Origin: UBA5078 sp033721235
GTDB taxonomy: Bacteria; Pseudomonadota; Gammaproteobacteria; Pseudomonadales; Pseudohongiellaceae
Length of the DNA: 64,000 nt
Direction of reading: 5' to 3'
Assembly (NCBI GenBank): GCA_033721235.1
Contig: JAWWAY010000013.1
Span: forward strand, 17,574-81,573
The notes under the pieces are model-generated. The model was not told where the DNA came from. It was given only the letters and a program-made list of their open reading frames with translations, and did no database searches. Positions 55,402-63,650 of the stretch are shown here, piece by piece. The position numbers were made by a program, and so were the translations under genes. Each line of letters starts with the position of its first letter. Within the stretch, counting starts at the first letter, position 1.

Positions 55402-55657
55402 TTTCCTCATATAATTTCACCCAATTATTTCCATCAATGGATGTAATCTGTAGTTGTAATTCTTTGAGACCCACTAGTGTCCAACAAGCCTTTGTCGGAC
55501 CCAACACCGGATGCAACACTAATGGCTCACAAATCGTGAGGAGTAAGAAAATACGCCCAATATCCCGATGCAGAGCTGACACCAGCCTAAGAACACCCCC
55601 TAAAACATCTCTTTCGGCGGCAGTAAAAGTGCGAAACAGGGATTTCAGTCTTGCCAT
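55340..55657 (-). CDS. Small ORF after the C39 exporter, with a double-glycine motif; ends antisense to selC
   Basis: This ORF would encode 105 residues. Its ATG lies one nucleotide after the TAA of the exporter gene, so translational coupling is likely. The N-terminus reads MARLKSLFRTFTAAERDVLGG, with Gly20-Gly21 at a position where C39 peptidases cut leader peptides; Val at -4 fits, but the usual Leu/Glu pattern is weak. A hydrophobic stretch follows. The last ~19 codons lie in the antisense of selC, and the stop TGA is the complement of the UCA anticodon. It could be the exported precursor, an immunity-like protein or spurious. No family recognised. Confidence 0.35.
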   Translation of the reverse strand: MARLKSLFRTFTAAERDVLGGVLRLVSALHRDIGRIFLLLTICEPLVLHPVLGPTKACWTLVGLKELQLQITSIDGNNWVKLYEEMAEEAGVEPTRHAVSLPHRV

Positions 55658-55658
55658 C

Positions 55659-57785
55659 TTAGTTCGAGTGTATTAACGCACTTCGATCAACTGACTCTTG
55701 CAATCTCCCTTTCTTGCAACGGTATACTTTGTCGGCAATTTCCAATGCGGCAGGCCGATGAGACACCATTACTATCGTTACACCCGACTCCTTTAGGTTT
55801 TGTAAAACTTTTTCCTCCGTTTCGATATCTAGATTTGCGGTAGCTTCATCCAAGAAGACAATACTAGCTTGACTGTAAAAAACACGAGCGAGCAATATTC
55901 TTTGCGCTTGACCCGCCGACATCATAGCCCCCATGTCTCCCACTAGGCTGTTAAAGCCCATCGGCAAAGACTGAATAAACTCATCAATGCACGCTTGTTT
56001 CGCGGCATAATGTAGCCTGTCGCTATCTACGTCCTCATCGAAAAGACATATATTATCGATCAAGCTTCCGGATAATAACTGCTCTGTTTGTAGTACTCCC
56101 GCGCACTCATCTCTATACATCCGGGCACCGATCTCGTGAATGCTAATGCCATCGATGTGTAGTTCGCCACTTTCCGGCTCCAACAAGCCCGCAAGTAATT
56201 TTACTAGGGTCGATTTTCCAGAGCCCGATGGCCCGGTGATAACAAGCACCTCTCCAGGCTTTACGCTTAAGGAGACATCGCACACTACTGCAGTGTTCGT
56301 GCCCGGATAACAATAGGATATCCCCCTTGCCTCAAGCCTCCCAACAACCCCACGCTTTAAAGAAGGAATGTAGAAATCTTGAAATTCCGATTCAGTACAG
56401 GTGATGTCCGAAACCCTCTCAAGATGCAGTTTTAAAAATCGTATCTGAACCACCTTATCGAGGAAGGACTTAATAGAATTAGTGAAATTTGATTTTATTG
56501 CCACAAAAGCGGTTAGCAAGCCCAAACTCATTGTGCCATCCAACACCTGCACCGCGGCTAAGTAGATGAGCAGTATATTCTCCACACTGAATATCAATGA
56601 GAAAACAGTCTCTAAAGAGATAGAAAACCGAGTAAAGGAGACATTAGCATTCACTTGCTCGGCGTAAGTATCTCGCCACAGATTTAGCCGAGGCAGCTCT
56701 CTACAATAAAATTTTATTACCTCAATCGCTCGCATATTCTCCATCAAAGAAGAACTAGTTTTCGCCTCGGCAACAACTCGCTGCTCTGCTAGATCACGCA
56801 TGTGAGGAAGTGCAATCACCTTGACAGCGCTGGCCAACACAACGAAGCCTAGAAGAGCCCATGCAAGCGAGGAATTCATATAGAACAATACTCCAAGGCT
56901 TAGCGAGGCTAGGGCTCCGTCCAGAACAACGGTCATCATATTTTCCGTGACAATATTTCTTATATCGCGAATTGCAGAGAATCTGGACACCAGGTCTCCC
57001 ACGTGGCGCCTCTCGAAGAAGCTTGTGGGCAGCCTCATCAGGTGAGAAAACACATTCCCCACCATTTGAAACCCCAGTTGATTCGAAAAATACAGCTGAA
57101 TGGTAGAGCGAGCATAGCTCATCGCGACAGAAAGAAGAGCAAGCCCCCCAAAACCCATAGCCGCTAATAATAAAAAATCAGCATCAAATTTTGAAAGTCC
57201 CTCATCTATAACTATTTGCAGATAAAATGCCGCCCCGATTGTCGCCAGCTGCAGCAATAGAGAAAGCCCCAACAACTGACATACAGCGAGCCAAAAACCA
57301 GGATAGACGGTAAAGAGTTCACGCAGCTTCGTTCGGTAACTACGTGACTCCTTTGCGAAGCTCTTTGTCGGCGAGAACTCAACCGCAATACCTGTAATAT
57401 GATTGCCAGCCTCCCTTAGTCCGTAAAGCCTTCGACCTACTGCGGGATCATGAATCCTTATCGAATCCTTTTTCACTTCCGTTAGGACTACATAGTGATT
57501 AGTATCCCAGTGAAGTACCGCAGGAAGGCTCAGTACGCTAAGATCTTCCAGCTCTATACGGACGGCTCTTGTACTGAGGTCTAGCTTGCTCGATATCGTC
57601 AGCAGTTCTTTTAGCACTACTCCCCTATTAGAAAACAAGAAATCTCTTCTCAAAGTATTGAGGTCGATCCGTCTTCCAAAAAAACTCGAAACCATAGCAA
57701 TACATGCTAGCCCACATTCGCAGGACTCGGCTTGGTAGATCATAGGAGTGCTAGCCGCGCGTTTAGCAAACAATTGTTGGATCAC
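55659..57785 (-). CDS. C39-peptidase ABC transporter (leader-cleaving exporter)
   Basis: This 708-residue inner-membrane protein has three parts. A cytosolic C39 peptidase (residues 1-140) has Gln18, Cys24 (ESCECGLAC), His97 (TNHYVVL) and Asp113 (IHDPAVG), so it should be active. A six-helix membrane domain lies at about 160-440. A C-terminal ATPase has GPSGSGKST, MSAGQAQR and IVFLDEAT. Such exporters (CvaB/LagD type) cut a double-glycine leader and push the peptide across the envelope. The start is GTG overlapping the fusion-protein stop (GTGA). It is the fifth gene of an overlapping operon whose other genes concern fatty acids. Confidence 0.93.
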   Translation of the reverse strand: MIQQLFAKRAASTPMIYQAESCECGLACIAMVSSFFGRRIDLNTLRRDFLFSNRGVVLKELLTISSKLDLSTRAVRIELEDLSVLSLPAVLHWDTNHYVVLTEVKKDSIRIHDPAVGRRLYGLREAGNHITGIAVEFSPTKSFAKESRSYRTKLRELFTVYPGFWLAVCQLLGLSLLLQLATIGAAFYLQIVIDEGLSKFDADFLLLAAMGFGGLALLSVAMSYARSTIQLYFSNQLGFQMVGNVFSHLMRLPTSFFERRHVGDLVSRFSAIRDIRNIVTENMMTVVLDGALASLSLGVLFYMNSSLAWALLGFVVLASAVKVIALPHMRDLAEQRVVAEAKTSSSLMENMRAIEVIKFYCRELPRLNLWRDTYAEQVNANVSFTRFSISLETVFSLIFSVENILLIYLAAVQVLDGTMSLGLLTAFVAIKSNFTNSIKSFLDKVVQIRFLKLHLERVSDITCTESEFQDFYIPSLKRGVVGRLEARGISYCYPGTNTAVVCDVSLSVKPGEVLVITGPSGSGKSTLVKLLAGLLEPESGELHIDGISIHEIGARMYRDECAGVLQTEQLLSGSLIDNICLFDEDVDSDRLHYAAKQACIDEFIQSLPMGFNSLVGDMGAMMSAGQAQRILLARVFYSQASIVFLDEATANLDIETEEKVLQNLKESGVTIVMVSHRPAALEIADKVYRCKKGRLQESVDRSALIHSN

Positions 57786-59026
57786 AGCCGGCCTCCTAAG
57801 GATTGGATAGGCTTCAATAGCCTATCCAAAATCGTGCGCTTACCCGTGACAATCTCCGCCCTCAAGCCCATGCCGGAGCGTAAGCTATTAAACACACTCG
57901 AAGAGAACTGCTCACGCGAAAGAGCGACACCTAACACATAGACGTCCTCACTCTTCGATAAGCCATGTGTATTATCTGTAATCTGAACACTCTCTTGAGA
58001 GATCGTCTCTATTACGCCGGAGAAGTACCCATACTTTTCACTGGGCAGTGCCTCGATACTGACTCGTACCAGCTGCCCAATCTTCAAGTCAGCGACTCCA
58101 CGACTAGGAACATAGAGTTTCGCCCCAAAGGCATTGGCTGGAGATACGATATGCATTACAGGGTTTCTTGAATCAAGCTGATCACCTACTTTGAAAAATA
58201 GATTGTCGATAAACCCTTCTCGTTGAGCTGTTAAGGAAAATGACGACTGCACCATGAGTTCCTGTTTGAGAGACTGTAGCCGCAGCTCTTCATTTCGTAT
58301 CTCTAGCAGCTCCTGTTGATGCTGGATTGGGTACAGTTCGAGCATCGCCCTCATATCCAGTAAAGACTTGCGCTGAGCGTATATTTTAAGCTCGATGTCT
58401 TTGAGAAGAATTTTGGCTGACATGACAGCATCGGAACTGCGCTCTACGCTAGTCAACGGCAGCATATCTCTAACCAAGAGATCCTCGTCTCGCGAAAGAT
58501 TATTTACCGCAAGGCTCAGTTTCTCTTCGTATACGTTTTTCTGTGCCAGCAACGCCTCTAGCTCACGCTCTAGAATAACGATCATGTTCTCGTTCAAGGC
58601 AGACTGCGAAGTTTCGCTTAAATGTACTAAGGATCTGCGCTGAGCCATTGTGCTCAATTGCTGATCGAGCACTGTTAATTGAGAGCCCACACTACTGCCT
58701 CCGAACTGGTCATACTCAGTGCTACTAGCCCGCGCCAGTACATCGCCCTTCCTAACAAACTGACCATTGGCGACCAGTAGTTCAGTGAGCACTCCACGCC
58801 GTGGACTAATCACTGCTGCAGATCCTCCTTGCAACTCCAATTGTCCGTTCACGCTCTCTATGTCATTGAGAGGAACCCAAACAACGACTGCCACAAGCAA
58901 GGCCGACACAGCAATTAGAAAGAAGCTGAAGGTTTGTAGCTTTATGGGCTGGTATACGACAGGAGGGCCAAATCCACTTTTCCCAACAGCCCTTAAGAAT
59001 TGCTCCCTATAAAGTGATGTCTGCAT
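57782..59026 (-). CDS. HlyD-family membrane fusion protein
   Basis: This 414-residue periplasmic adaptor has one N-terminal helix (about residues 30-50), an N-terminal barrel piece GRGVLTELLVANGQFVRKGD-like region (begins SPRRGVLTELLV), a long helical hairpin (about 110-260) and a C-terminal barrel with SREGFI-like AQREGFIDNLFFKVGD. It bridges the C39 exporter to an outer-membrane channel such as TolC, as CvaA does. I choose the ATG at 59026 overlapping the previous TAA (TAATG) with GGAGG at 9 nt; a GTG at 59032 lies too close to GGAGG. Confidence 0.9.
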   Translation of the reverse strand: MQTSLYREQFLRAVGKSGFGPPVVYQPIKLQTFSFFLIAVSALLVAVVVWVPLNDIESVNGQLELQGGSAAVISPRRGVLTELLVANGQFVRKGDVLARASSTEYDQFGGSSVGSQLTVLDQQLSTMAQRRSLVHLSETSQSALNENMIVILERELEALLAQKNVYEEKLSLAVNNLSRDEDLLVRDMLPLTSVERSSDAVMSAKILLKDIELKIYAQRKSLLDMRAMLELYPIQHQQELLEIRNEELRLQSLKQELMVQSSFSLTAQREGFIDNLFFKVGDQLDSRNPVMHIVSPANAFGAKLYVPSRGVADLKIGQLVRVSIEALPSEKYGYFSGVIETISQESVQITDNTHGLSKSEDVYVLGVALSREQFSSSVFNSLRSGMGLRAEIVTGKRTILDRLLKPIQSLGGRL

Positions 59027-60258
59027 TAGCACTCACCTCCCTTTGCAGGCTTAGAGCGCATAAGGCTCTTATCTAAAAACAAATTAGCTTCCGCTAGGAA
59101 TTTCCATTGCTCAGGGTAGCGTTTTACCCAATGCTCACAGAATGTGGCGAACTTCTGGGTAAGTCTCGACACTGCATCCGAGAACGTTTCACCCGAGTGC
59201 ACTGTGGGGTGGATGACTTCACTCATCACAATATGATTTTGTTTATCTTGATGAAAGCTAACAAAAGGAATCACAGGGCATGCACTTAACAGAGCGATGC
59301 AAGCTGGTCCCTTCACAAAGCGAGCAGATTGCCCAAGAAACCTCACCGGAACTGTCTCACCAAAACCAGAGTGTAGGTCCGCCATGATCGCAAGCGTATG
59401 ACGTCCATTTCGAAGGCGCGTAGCCATAGCTGCAGGCGAATATTTATTAGCATGTAGTAGTGTTAAGTTACTGCTCAGCGCCGTGTTAGCCAATGCATCA
59501 CCATCCGCCTCTTCACGCCTAGGAACAAGCACACTCCAATTTTCGTGAGACTCTCGACCTATGTGCAGATAGGCGTCAATGAAATCACCTAGGTGCACGC
59601 CAAGTAGAATTCGAGACTGTTCCGACCCCTTAATGTATCGCCGATAGGCCTCCCTTTCTGGCCATGCGTAGCCCGCCCCCTGAGCAACTCCTCCAGAGTA
59701 CAAGCGCTCTCTGCTAAGCACCTGCCTATAACGATTAAGGTGCTGGCGTTGCAGAAGCCCTAGCGCTTTTTTCTCGGGCTCTTTAAAAAAATAACTTATG
59801 GAAAGCGCTCTGCGATGAAGCTCCTGTTTAAAATAAGGATCAAGTCGGTACAGCAGCCATACGGAGTATCCCACTATTTTCGACAAGAACACTCCATATC
59901 GCTCGGAGTTCGAGCCTCGACAATATTTAACAAACAGCCGCTCTATTGCCACCGTAACTTTTTCAACAGTGCTCAACTCTTTCGACATCAGAAAGCGGCA
60001 GTATTGCTCTAAGGCAGCGACCTCTTCCTTTTGAAAGTCCTCACGGATCGTCTCCAGTTTAATCTCAAGTAAATTAAGACATACACGCACATTACTTAAG
60101 GGCCAGCGGCATTGCCGGTGAAGCATACTTACGCCAAGCCTGGACCTGGAATTAAGGAGGAGACTAACTGGCCTCAACAGAGCACGCGCTGACGCAGCAT
60201 AGTCACCATTGCAGGACAATGCCTTGCTCTGAGCTAAGGCTCGATCAAGATCAGTCAC
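59026..60258 (-). CDS. LpxL/HtrB-like acyltransferase with altered active-site motif
   Basis: This 410-residue protein has an unrecognised N-terminal ~200 residues and a C-terminal domain like lipid A late acyltransferases. The domain shows LLGVHLGDFIDAYL where LpxL enzymes have HFGNWE, then LAIMADLHSGFGETVPVRFLG, SACPVIPFVSF and WVKRYPEQWKFL. The catalytic His is kept but the position of the Glu/Asp in HX4E is Ile, with Asp next to it. The start is GTG, overlapping the ACP stop by one base (TAGTG). Beside an ACP and an acyl-AMP ligase it may transfer an acyl chain to a peptide or small molecule (inference). Confidence 0.75.
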   Translation of the reverse strand: MTDLDRALAQSKALSCNGDYAASARALLRPVSLLLNSRSRLGVSMLHRQCRWPLSNVRVCLNLLEIKLETIREDFQKEEVAALEQYCRFLMSKELSTVEKVTVAIERLFVKYCRGSNSERYGVFLSKIVGYSVWLLYRLDPYFKQELHRRALSISYFFKEPEKKALGLLQRQHLNRYRQVLSRERLYSGGVAQGAGYAWPEREAYRRYIKGSEQSRILLGVHLGDFIDAYLHIGRESHENWSVLVPRREEADGDALANTALSSNLTLLHANKYSPAAMATRLRNGRHTLAIMADLHSGFGETVPVRFLGQSARFVKGPACIALLSACPVIPFVSFHQDKQNHIVMSEVIHPTVHSGETFSDAVSRLTQKFATFCEHWVKRYPEQWKFLAEANLFLDKSLMRSKPAKGGEC

Positions 60259-60521
60259 TAAATAGCTTCCCTATTTCGACGATAAGAAGGATCAACTAAG
60301 GCTATAAGATCGGAAACATACTGCAGCTCAAGAATTTCTTCTTCTGCCACCTGCAAACCAAAGCTTCTTTCTAGCTCATAGATCACTTCTACCAGTTTCA
60401 AGGAGTCCATACCTAACTGCTCTAGAGTTAGCTCTGGGATGATACTGCCGTGATAGGAGTTTGAGTCCTTACAGGCGCTACGTAGAAGCTGAATAACGGT
60501 GCTTTGGATTTCCCTTTCCAT
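60258..60521 (-). CDS. Acyl carrier protein
   Basis: This 87-residue protein has the four-helix ACP pattern and the phosphopantetheine attachment site LGMDSLK with Ser40. It is distinct from a housekeeping AcpP, being less acidic and placed in a specialised operon. AAGGAAGG lies just before its ATG, within the 3' end of the ligase gene; the two genes overlap by 44 nt in different frames. It most likely receives the acyl group from the neighbouring fatty-acyl-AMP ligase and hands it to the acyltransferase. Confidence 0.88.
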   Translation of the reverse strand: MEREIQSTVIQLLRSACKDSNSYHGSIIPELTLEQLGMDSLKLVEVIYELERSFGLQVAEEEILELQYVSDLIALVDPSYRRNREAI

Positions 60522-62211
60522 GCTTACCTTCCTTGTTTGTTAATAATCCTTTAACAATCTCTATGCATTCATGTCTTTTTATTTTCCCACTAGTTGTCAG
60601 CGGGAGAGTTCCTCGGCGTACTTCGACTATTCGATCAATCAGCAAGCCAAACTCTCTTAGCACGTGTGTTCTAAACTTTGTGTGCTCGTAGTCGTAGCAA
60701 GCCCCATTCTTCAAGCGCCCTTTGCTCTCAAGAACCAAAACAATTAGGCCTGATGGGTACTCTGTATCCAGCAGTACGCAGCGAGAGATAGGAAATTCCT
60801 TAAGATAAGCAGACAAAGAACGTTCTACATCCTCACAGTGAAAACTTTTGCCTCTCCGCTTTATGAGATTCTTAATACGGCCTACAACATACAGTTCATT
60901 TTCCAGCAGAAAGCCGAGATCTCCTGTGCGCAAATAAATACCGCCTTCACCTTTATGCGCTCTTAAAACAGCGCGGGTACGCTCAGGGTCTTTATAGTAT
61001 GTTTTAACTACGGACTGAGAGCGCAGCCATATCTCTCCCACTTCCCCTTCCTCGCACTCGCGTAAGTCTTGATCCCGCACAATTTTTAATTCACCGAACC
61101 TAGGCTTACCTAAGCAAACATAGCGATCAGACTTGTCTTTATTGTGAGCACTCTTTAAACCAGAATGAGAACACACAAATAGAGTCGACTCGGCCAGACC
61201 ATAGCAGGGGGTGAAGGCTTCAGCTAAAAATCCTCGAGGCTTTAACTTATGTGAAAAGGCTGTAGCTACGACCTCCGCTATAGGCTCCGAACCACAGTAA
61301 GCGATTCTCCAGCGAGAAAAGTCCAAGTCTCGTAGCTGCGCCTCCTCGACTTTCTGATTACACAGATCATAGGCAAAGTTGGGAGCACCGCTAATAGTCG
61401 CGCCGTACTGAGAAACTGCTTGCAACCAAAGAGACGGTCTCGACATAAAGAGCATAGGTGCTAAGAAATAATTATGCATGCCACTGTAAACTGGCTGCAT
61501 AATATGACCGACCAAGCCCATATCATGATAGAAAGGTAGCCACGAGACTGTGATATCCCTATCGCTGCATGAGAATGCATGTTCAATACTCTCTAGATTA
61601 GCGAGAATATTCGCATGACTGACGCTAACGCCTTTAGGGGAAGAAGTTGAGCCCGAGGTAAACTGAACAAATGCTAGGTCGTCCCGCTGAAGCTTCGGCC
61701 TTTTCCAGCGACTAAAGTCGCCTTTTAGTTTGTCTAGCTCCACAATCTGCAACGGAGAGCCTAGGGAAACAATATCGCAAGCAGTTGCCCTTAAGCAAGA
61801 GTGAGTCAGTAAAGTATTTGCTTGGGTAAAAAAAGCTATTTCCAATATAGGTCGCCAATCATTCCCTTTGGGGCGGCTCAGGGGAATGGGGACAACTCCC
61901 GCCATAATGCAGCCCCAAAATGCGATGGTAAATTCGAGCCCGAAAGGAAAGCACAGAAGCACAACACTTCCTTGGCCTTGGCAACTCTGTAAGTGCGCAG
62001 CAAGCCCTTTTGCCTGCTTCTCCAGCTCTGAGAAGCTGAGGGCATTGGATACACAAAGCTCACCCAGACTGCCTCGACCCAACAAAGAGTACACAGGCGA
62101 GTGTCCGTACTTTATAGACTGCAACTCTAATAGCTCGATCAAACTGTCGGCCCTTTTCTTAGGAGCCGTTAGCTGTTTCCCTTTCATGTCTTTCTCGCTG
62201 TAAGAATCCAT
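60478..62211 (-). CDS. Fatty-acyl-AMP ligase (FAAL-type AMP-dependent synthetase)
   Basis: This 577-residue enzyme activates a fatty acid with ATP to acyl-AMP and loads it on an ACP. The adenylation motifs are FTSGSTSSPKGV, the FAAL-typical VSWLPFYHDMGLVG, GAPNFAYDLC, YGLAEST and RTGDLG, and a C-terminal lysine in TTSGKIKRHE. The SWLPFYHDMGL stretch and the partner ACP favour FAAL over acyl-CoA ligases. The start at 62211 has no strong Shine-Dalgarno sequence; Met9 at 62187 follows GAGAAAG and may be the real start. It is the first gene of the leftward operon and faces a palindrome in the divergent promoter. Confidence 0.9.
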   Translation of the reverse strand: MDSYSEKDMKGKQLTAPKKRADSLIELLELQSIKYGHSPVYSLLGRGSLGELCVSNALSFSELEKQAKGLAAHLQSCQGQGSVVLLCFPFGLEFTIAFWGCIMAGVVPIPLSRPKGNDWRPILEIAFFTQANTLLTHSCLRATACDIVSLGSPLQIVELDKLKGDFSRWKRPKLQRDDLAFVQFTSGSTSSPKGVSVSHANILANLESIEHAFSCSDRDITVSWLPFYHDMGLVGHIMQPVYSGMHNYFLAPMLFMSRPSLWLQAVSQYGATISGAPNFAYDLCNQKVEEAQLRDLDFSRWRIAYCGSEPIAEVVATAFSHKLKPRGFLAEAFTPCYGLAESTLFVCSHSGLKSAHNKDKSDRYVCLGKPRFGELKIVRDQDLRECEEGEVGEIWLRSQSVVKTYYKDPERTRAVLRAHKGEGGIYLRTGDLGFLLENELYVVGRIKNLIKRRGKSFHCEDVERSLSAYLKEFPISRCVLLDTEYPSGLIVLVLESKGRLKNGACYDYEHTKFRTHVLREFGLLIDRIVEVRRGTLPLTTSGKIKRHECIEIVKGLLTNKEGKHGKGNPKHRYSAST

Positions 62212-62263
62212 TTACATTTATGCGACTTCTACACTCATTGCTTATTTGAATATAGAGCAGCAT

Positions 62264-62287
62264 TGCGAGCTGTCAAATAAGCTCGCA
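62264..62287. promoter_or_regulatory. Perfect palindrome in the divergent FAAL/diiron promoter region
   Basis: TGCGAGCT (62264-62271) and AGCTCGCA (62280-62287) form an 8-bp dyad with an 8-nt spacer. It lies next to TATTAT (62288-62293), a -10-like box, in the 127-nt spacer between divergent genes. A repressor or activator site controlling both directions is likely; no regulator gene is adjacent. Confidence 0.5.
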
Positions 62288-62338
62288 TATTATGAATAAT
62301 GAGCTAGTCTCTATTAATAGAAAGCAATGGAGGCTGTG

Positions 62339-63265
62339 ATGAAACTTGAAACTAAAAAGGACAACACAAAACAGAATGATCGATATCTATCCCTATATGA
62401 AGTCGCTAAGGCTAAATCATGGAATTGCAGCACAGACATTGCCTGGGAGAGAGAAAGTGAGCGCCCCACCTTTCCTTTCGAAATAGATACTAATCCTTTG
62501 CGGGGTTTTGAAGAGTATGAGAATTTATCTACTGAGCAGAAAGCCCAACACTGTTGGCTTGCGTTCGGTGTAGAGCTCAGTGATATATTACTTGGGGAAC
62601 AGGCTGCCCTGCTTATTTCCGCGCAGCTCATAGAGTTCTCCCCATCCACTCAAGCAAAACTATTCTTAAGCTCCCAAGTTTATGAGGAGGCCAGACATGT
62701 GGATTTTTTCTCTAGGTATATATCCCAGTACATTGGCAACATCTCGGCTCCGTCGCCGACACTGAAGAACTTGGTGGATAACTGCCTGTCGTCTAGTAAT
62801 TGGTTCAAAAAGTATCTGACCTGCCACGCTCTGATCGAGAGCCTCGCCATGGCGAAGTTTCAGCAGCTACGAAAACACTCCACACACACTATTTTAAGCG
62901 AAGCCATGAGTTATATATTACGAGATGAGGCCCGTCATGTAGGCTTCGGAACCGAAATGCTAAAAGAACAAGTAGCTTCGATGTCAAAAAAGGAGCAACT
63001 TAAAATAGGCAACTATCTCATCGATTCCGCTTTGTCTCTAGGGCGTAATTCAGATTGGGCTGCACGAGTAGCAAGGACCTTACATTGGCATGAGCATAAC
63101 TTTCGTCTACATACTTATAAGCATCAACGTCAGCAACAATTATTGGGGCAATTAAGCATTAAGCACTTGGCACTGACTATGAGAAGAATCGGGCTGTGGG
63201 ACAAAAGCTTTGAGACTAAGATTCAATGCTTGGCTACACAACAAAATGAACAAACGAGGATATAA
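62339..63265 (+). CDS. Ferritin-like diiron-carboxylate protein
   Basis: This 308-residue soluble protein carries a full ferritin-like diiron ligand set: Glu87 (LGEQAA), Glu117 and His120 (EEARH), Glu167 (ALIES), Glu197 and His200 (DEARHVGF). This resembles R2-like oxidases, AurF-like N-oxygenases and related hydroxylases. It would use O2 to oxidise a substrate. The ATG at 62339 has GGAGG at 5-nt spacing; an upstream ATG at 62327 overlaps it. It shares a divergent control region with the FAAL operon, so it may oxidise the acyl chain or the exported product (inference). The N-terminal ~70 residues are not recognised. Confidence 0.82.
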   Translation: MKLETKKDNTKQNDRYLSLYEVAKAKSWNCSTDIAWERESERPTFPFEIDTNPLRGFEEYENLSTEQKAQHCWLAFGVELSDILLGEQAALLISAQLIEFSPSTQAKLFLSSQVYEEARHVDFFSRYISQYIGNISAPSPTLKNLVDNCLSSSNWFKKYLTCHALIESLAMAKFQQLRKHSTHTILSEAMSYILRDEARHVGFGTEMLKEQVASMSKKEQLKIGNYLIDSALSLGRNSDWAARVARTLHWHEHNFRLHTYKHQRQQQLLGQLSIKHLALTMRRIGLWDKSFETKIQCLATQQNEQTRI

Positions 63266-63284
63266 ATTAATATAACAGTGGGAG

Positions 63285-63312
63285 GGCAGTTTTACACAAG
63301 AAAAAAACTGCC
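63285..63312. terminator. Stem-loop after the diiron gene
   Basis: GGCAGTTTT (63285-63293) pairs perfectly with AAAACTGCC (63304-63312); the stem can be extended by GTGGGAG/CTCTCAC with wobble pairs. It begins 20 nt after the stop codon. It has no T-tract, so rho-independent action is doubtful. Confidence 0.4.
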
Positions 63313-63360
63313 GCACTCTCTCACAGCATGCTGGCAGTGTATGGCCCTTTCGTAAGGGTA

Positions 63361-63395
63361 AAAAAAAACCCCCGAGGGACTTCCTCGGGGGTCTT
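63361..63395 (-). terminator. Rho-independent terminator of the rRNA operon
   Basis: The GC-rich stem CCCCCGAGG / CCTCGGGGG (63369-63391) is followed, on the minus strand, by a run of eight T. It sits just after the 5S rRNA 3' end and probably also stops rightward transcripts from the diiron gene. Confidence 0.88.
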
Positions 63396-63403
63396 TTGTT
63401 TGG

Positions 63404-63522
63404 AGCCTGACGATGACCTACTCTCACATGGGGAAACCCCACACTACCATCGGCGCTGAGCACTTTCACTTCTGAGTTCGAGATGGGATCAGGTGGTTCA
63501 CACTCGCTATGGTCGTCAGGCA
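63404..63522 (-). rRNA. rrf: 5S ribosomal RNA
   Basis: The minus strand begins TGCCTGACGACC and contains ACCTGATCCCATCTCGAACTC-like and GTAGTGTGGGGTTTCCCCAT segments close to E. coli 5S rRNA. The ends pair (TGCCTGACGA with TCGTCAGGCT), giving a 119-nt molecule. It lies downstream of 23S rRNA, the normal rrn order. Confidence 0.95.
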
Positions 63523-63650
63523 ATTCGGTTGGACGCTCGCCCTATGGGCGCACATCCTATGAACGGCATAACAATCTGATGAATAAAGAATCTGATGTTT
63601 ACAATATTTAAGATCTTACAATCGTGGCTTAGAGAAAAGCCTGTGATTAT

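Noticed and set aside
55374..55676. 100-codon plus-strand ORF overlapping selC and running toward the exporter gene
   Set aside because: It begins inside the tRNA gene and has no coding features; the opposite-strand ORF is better placed.
63152..63523. 123-codon minus-strand ORF over the 5S rRNA and the end of the diiron gene
   Set aside because: It reads through 5S rRNA and a terminator, so it is an artefact.
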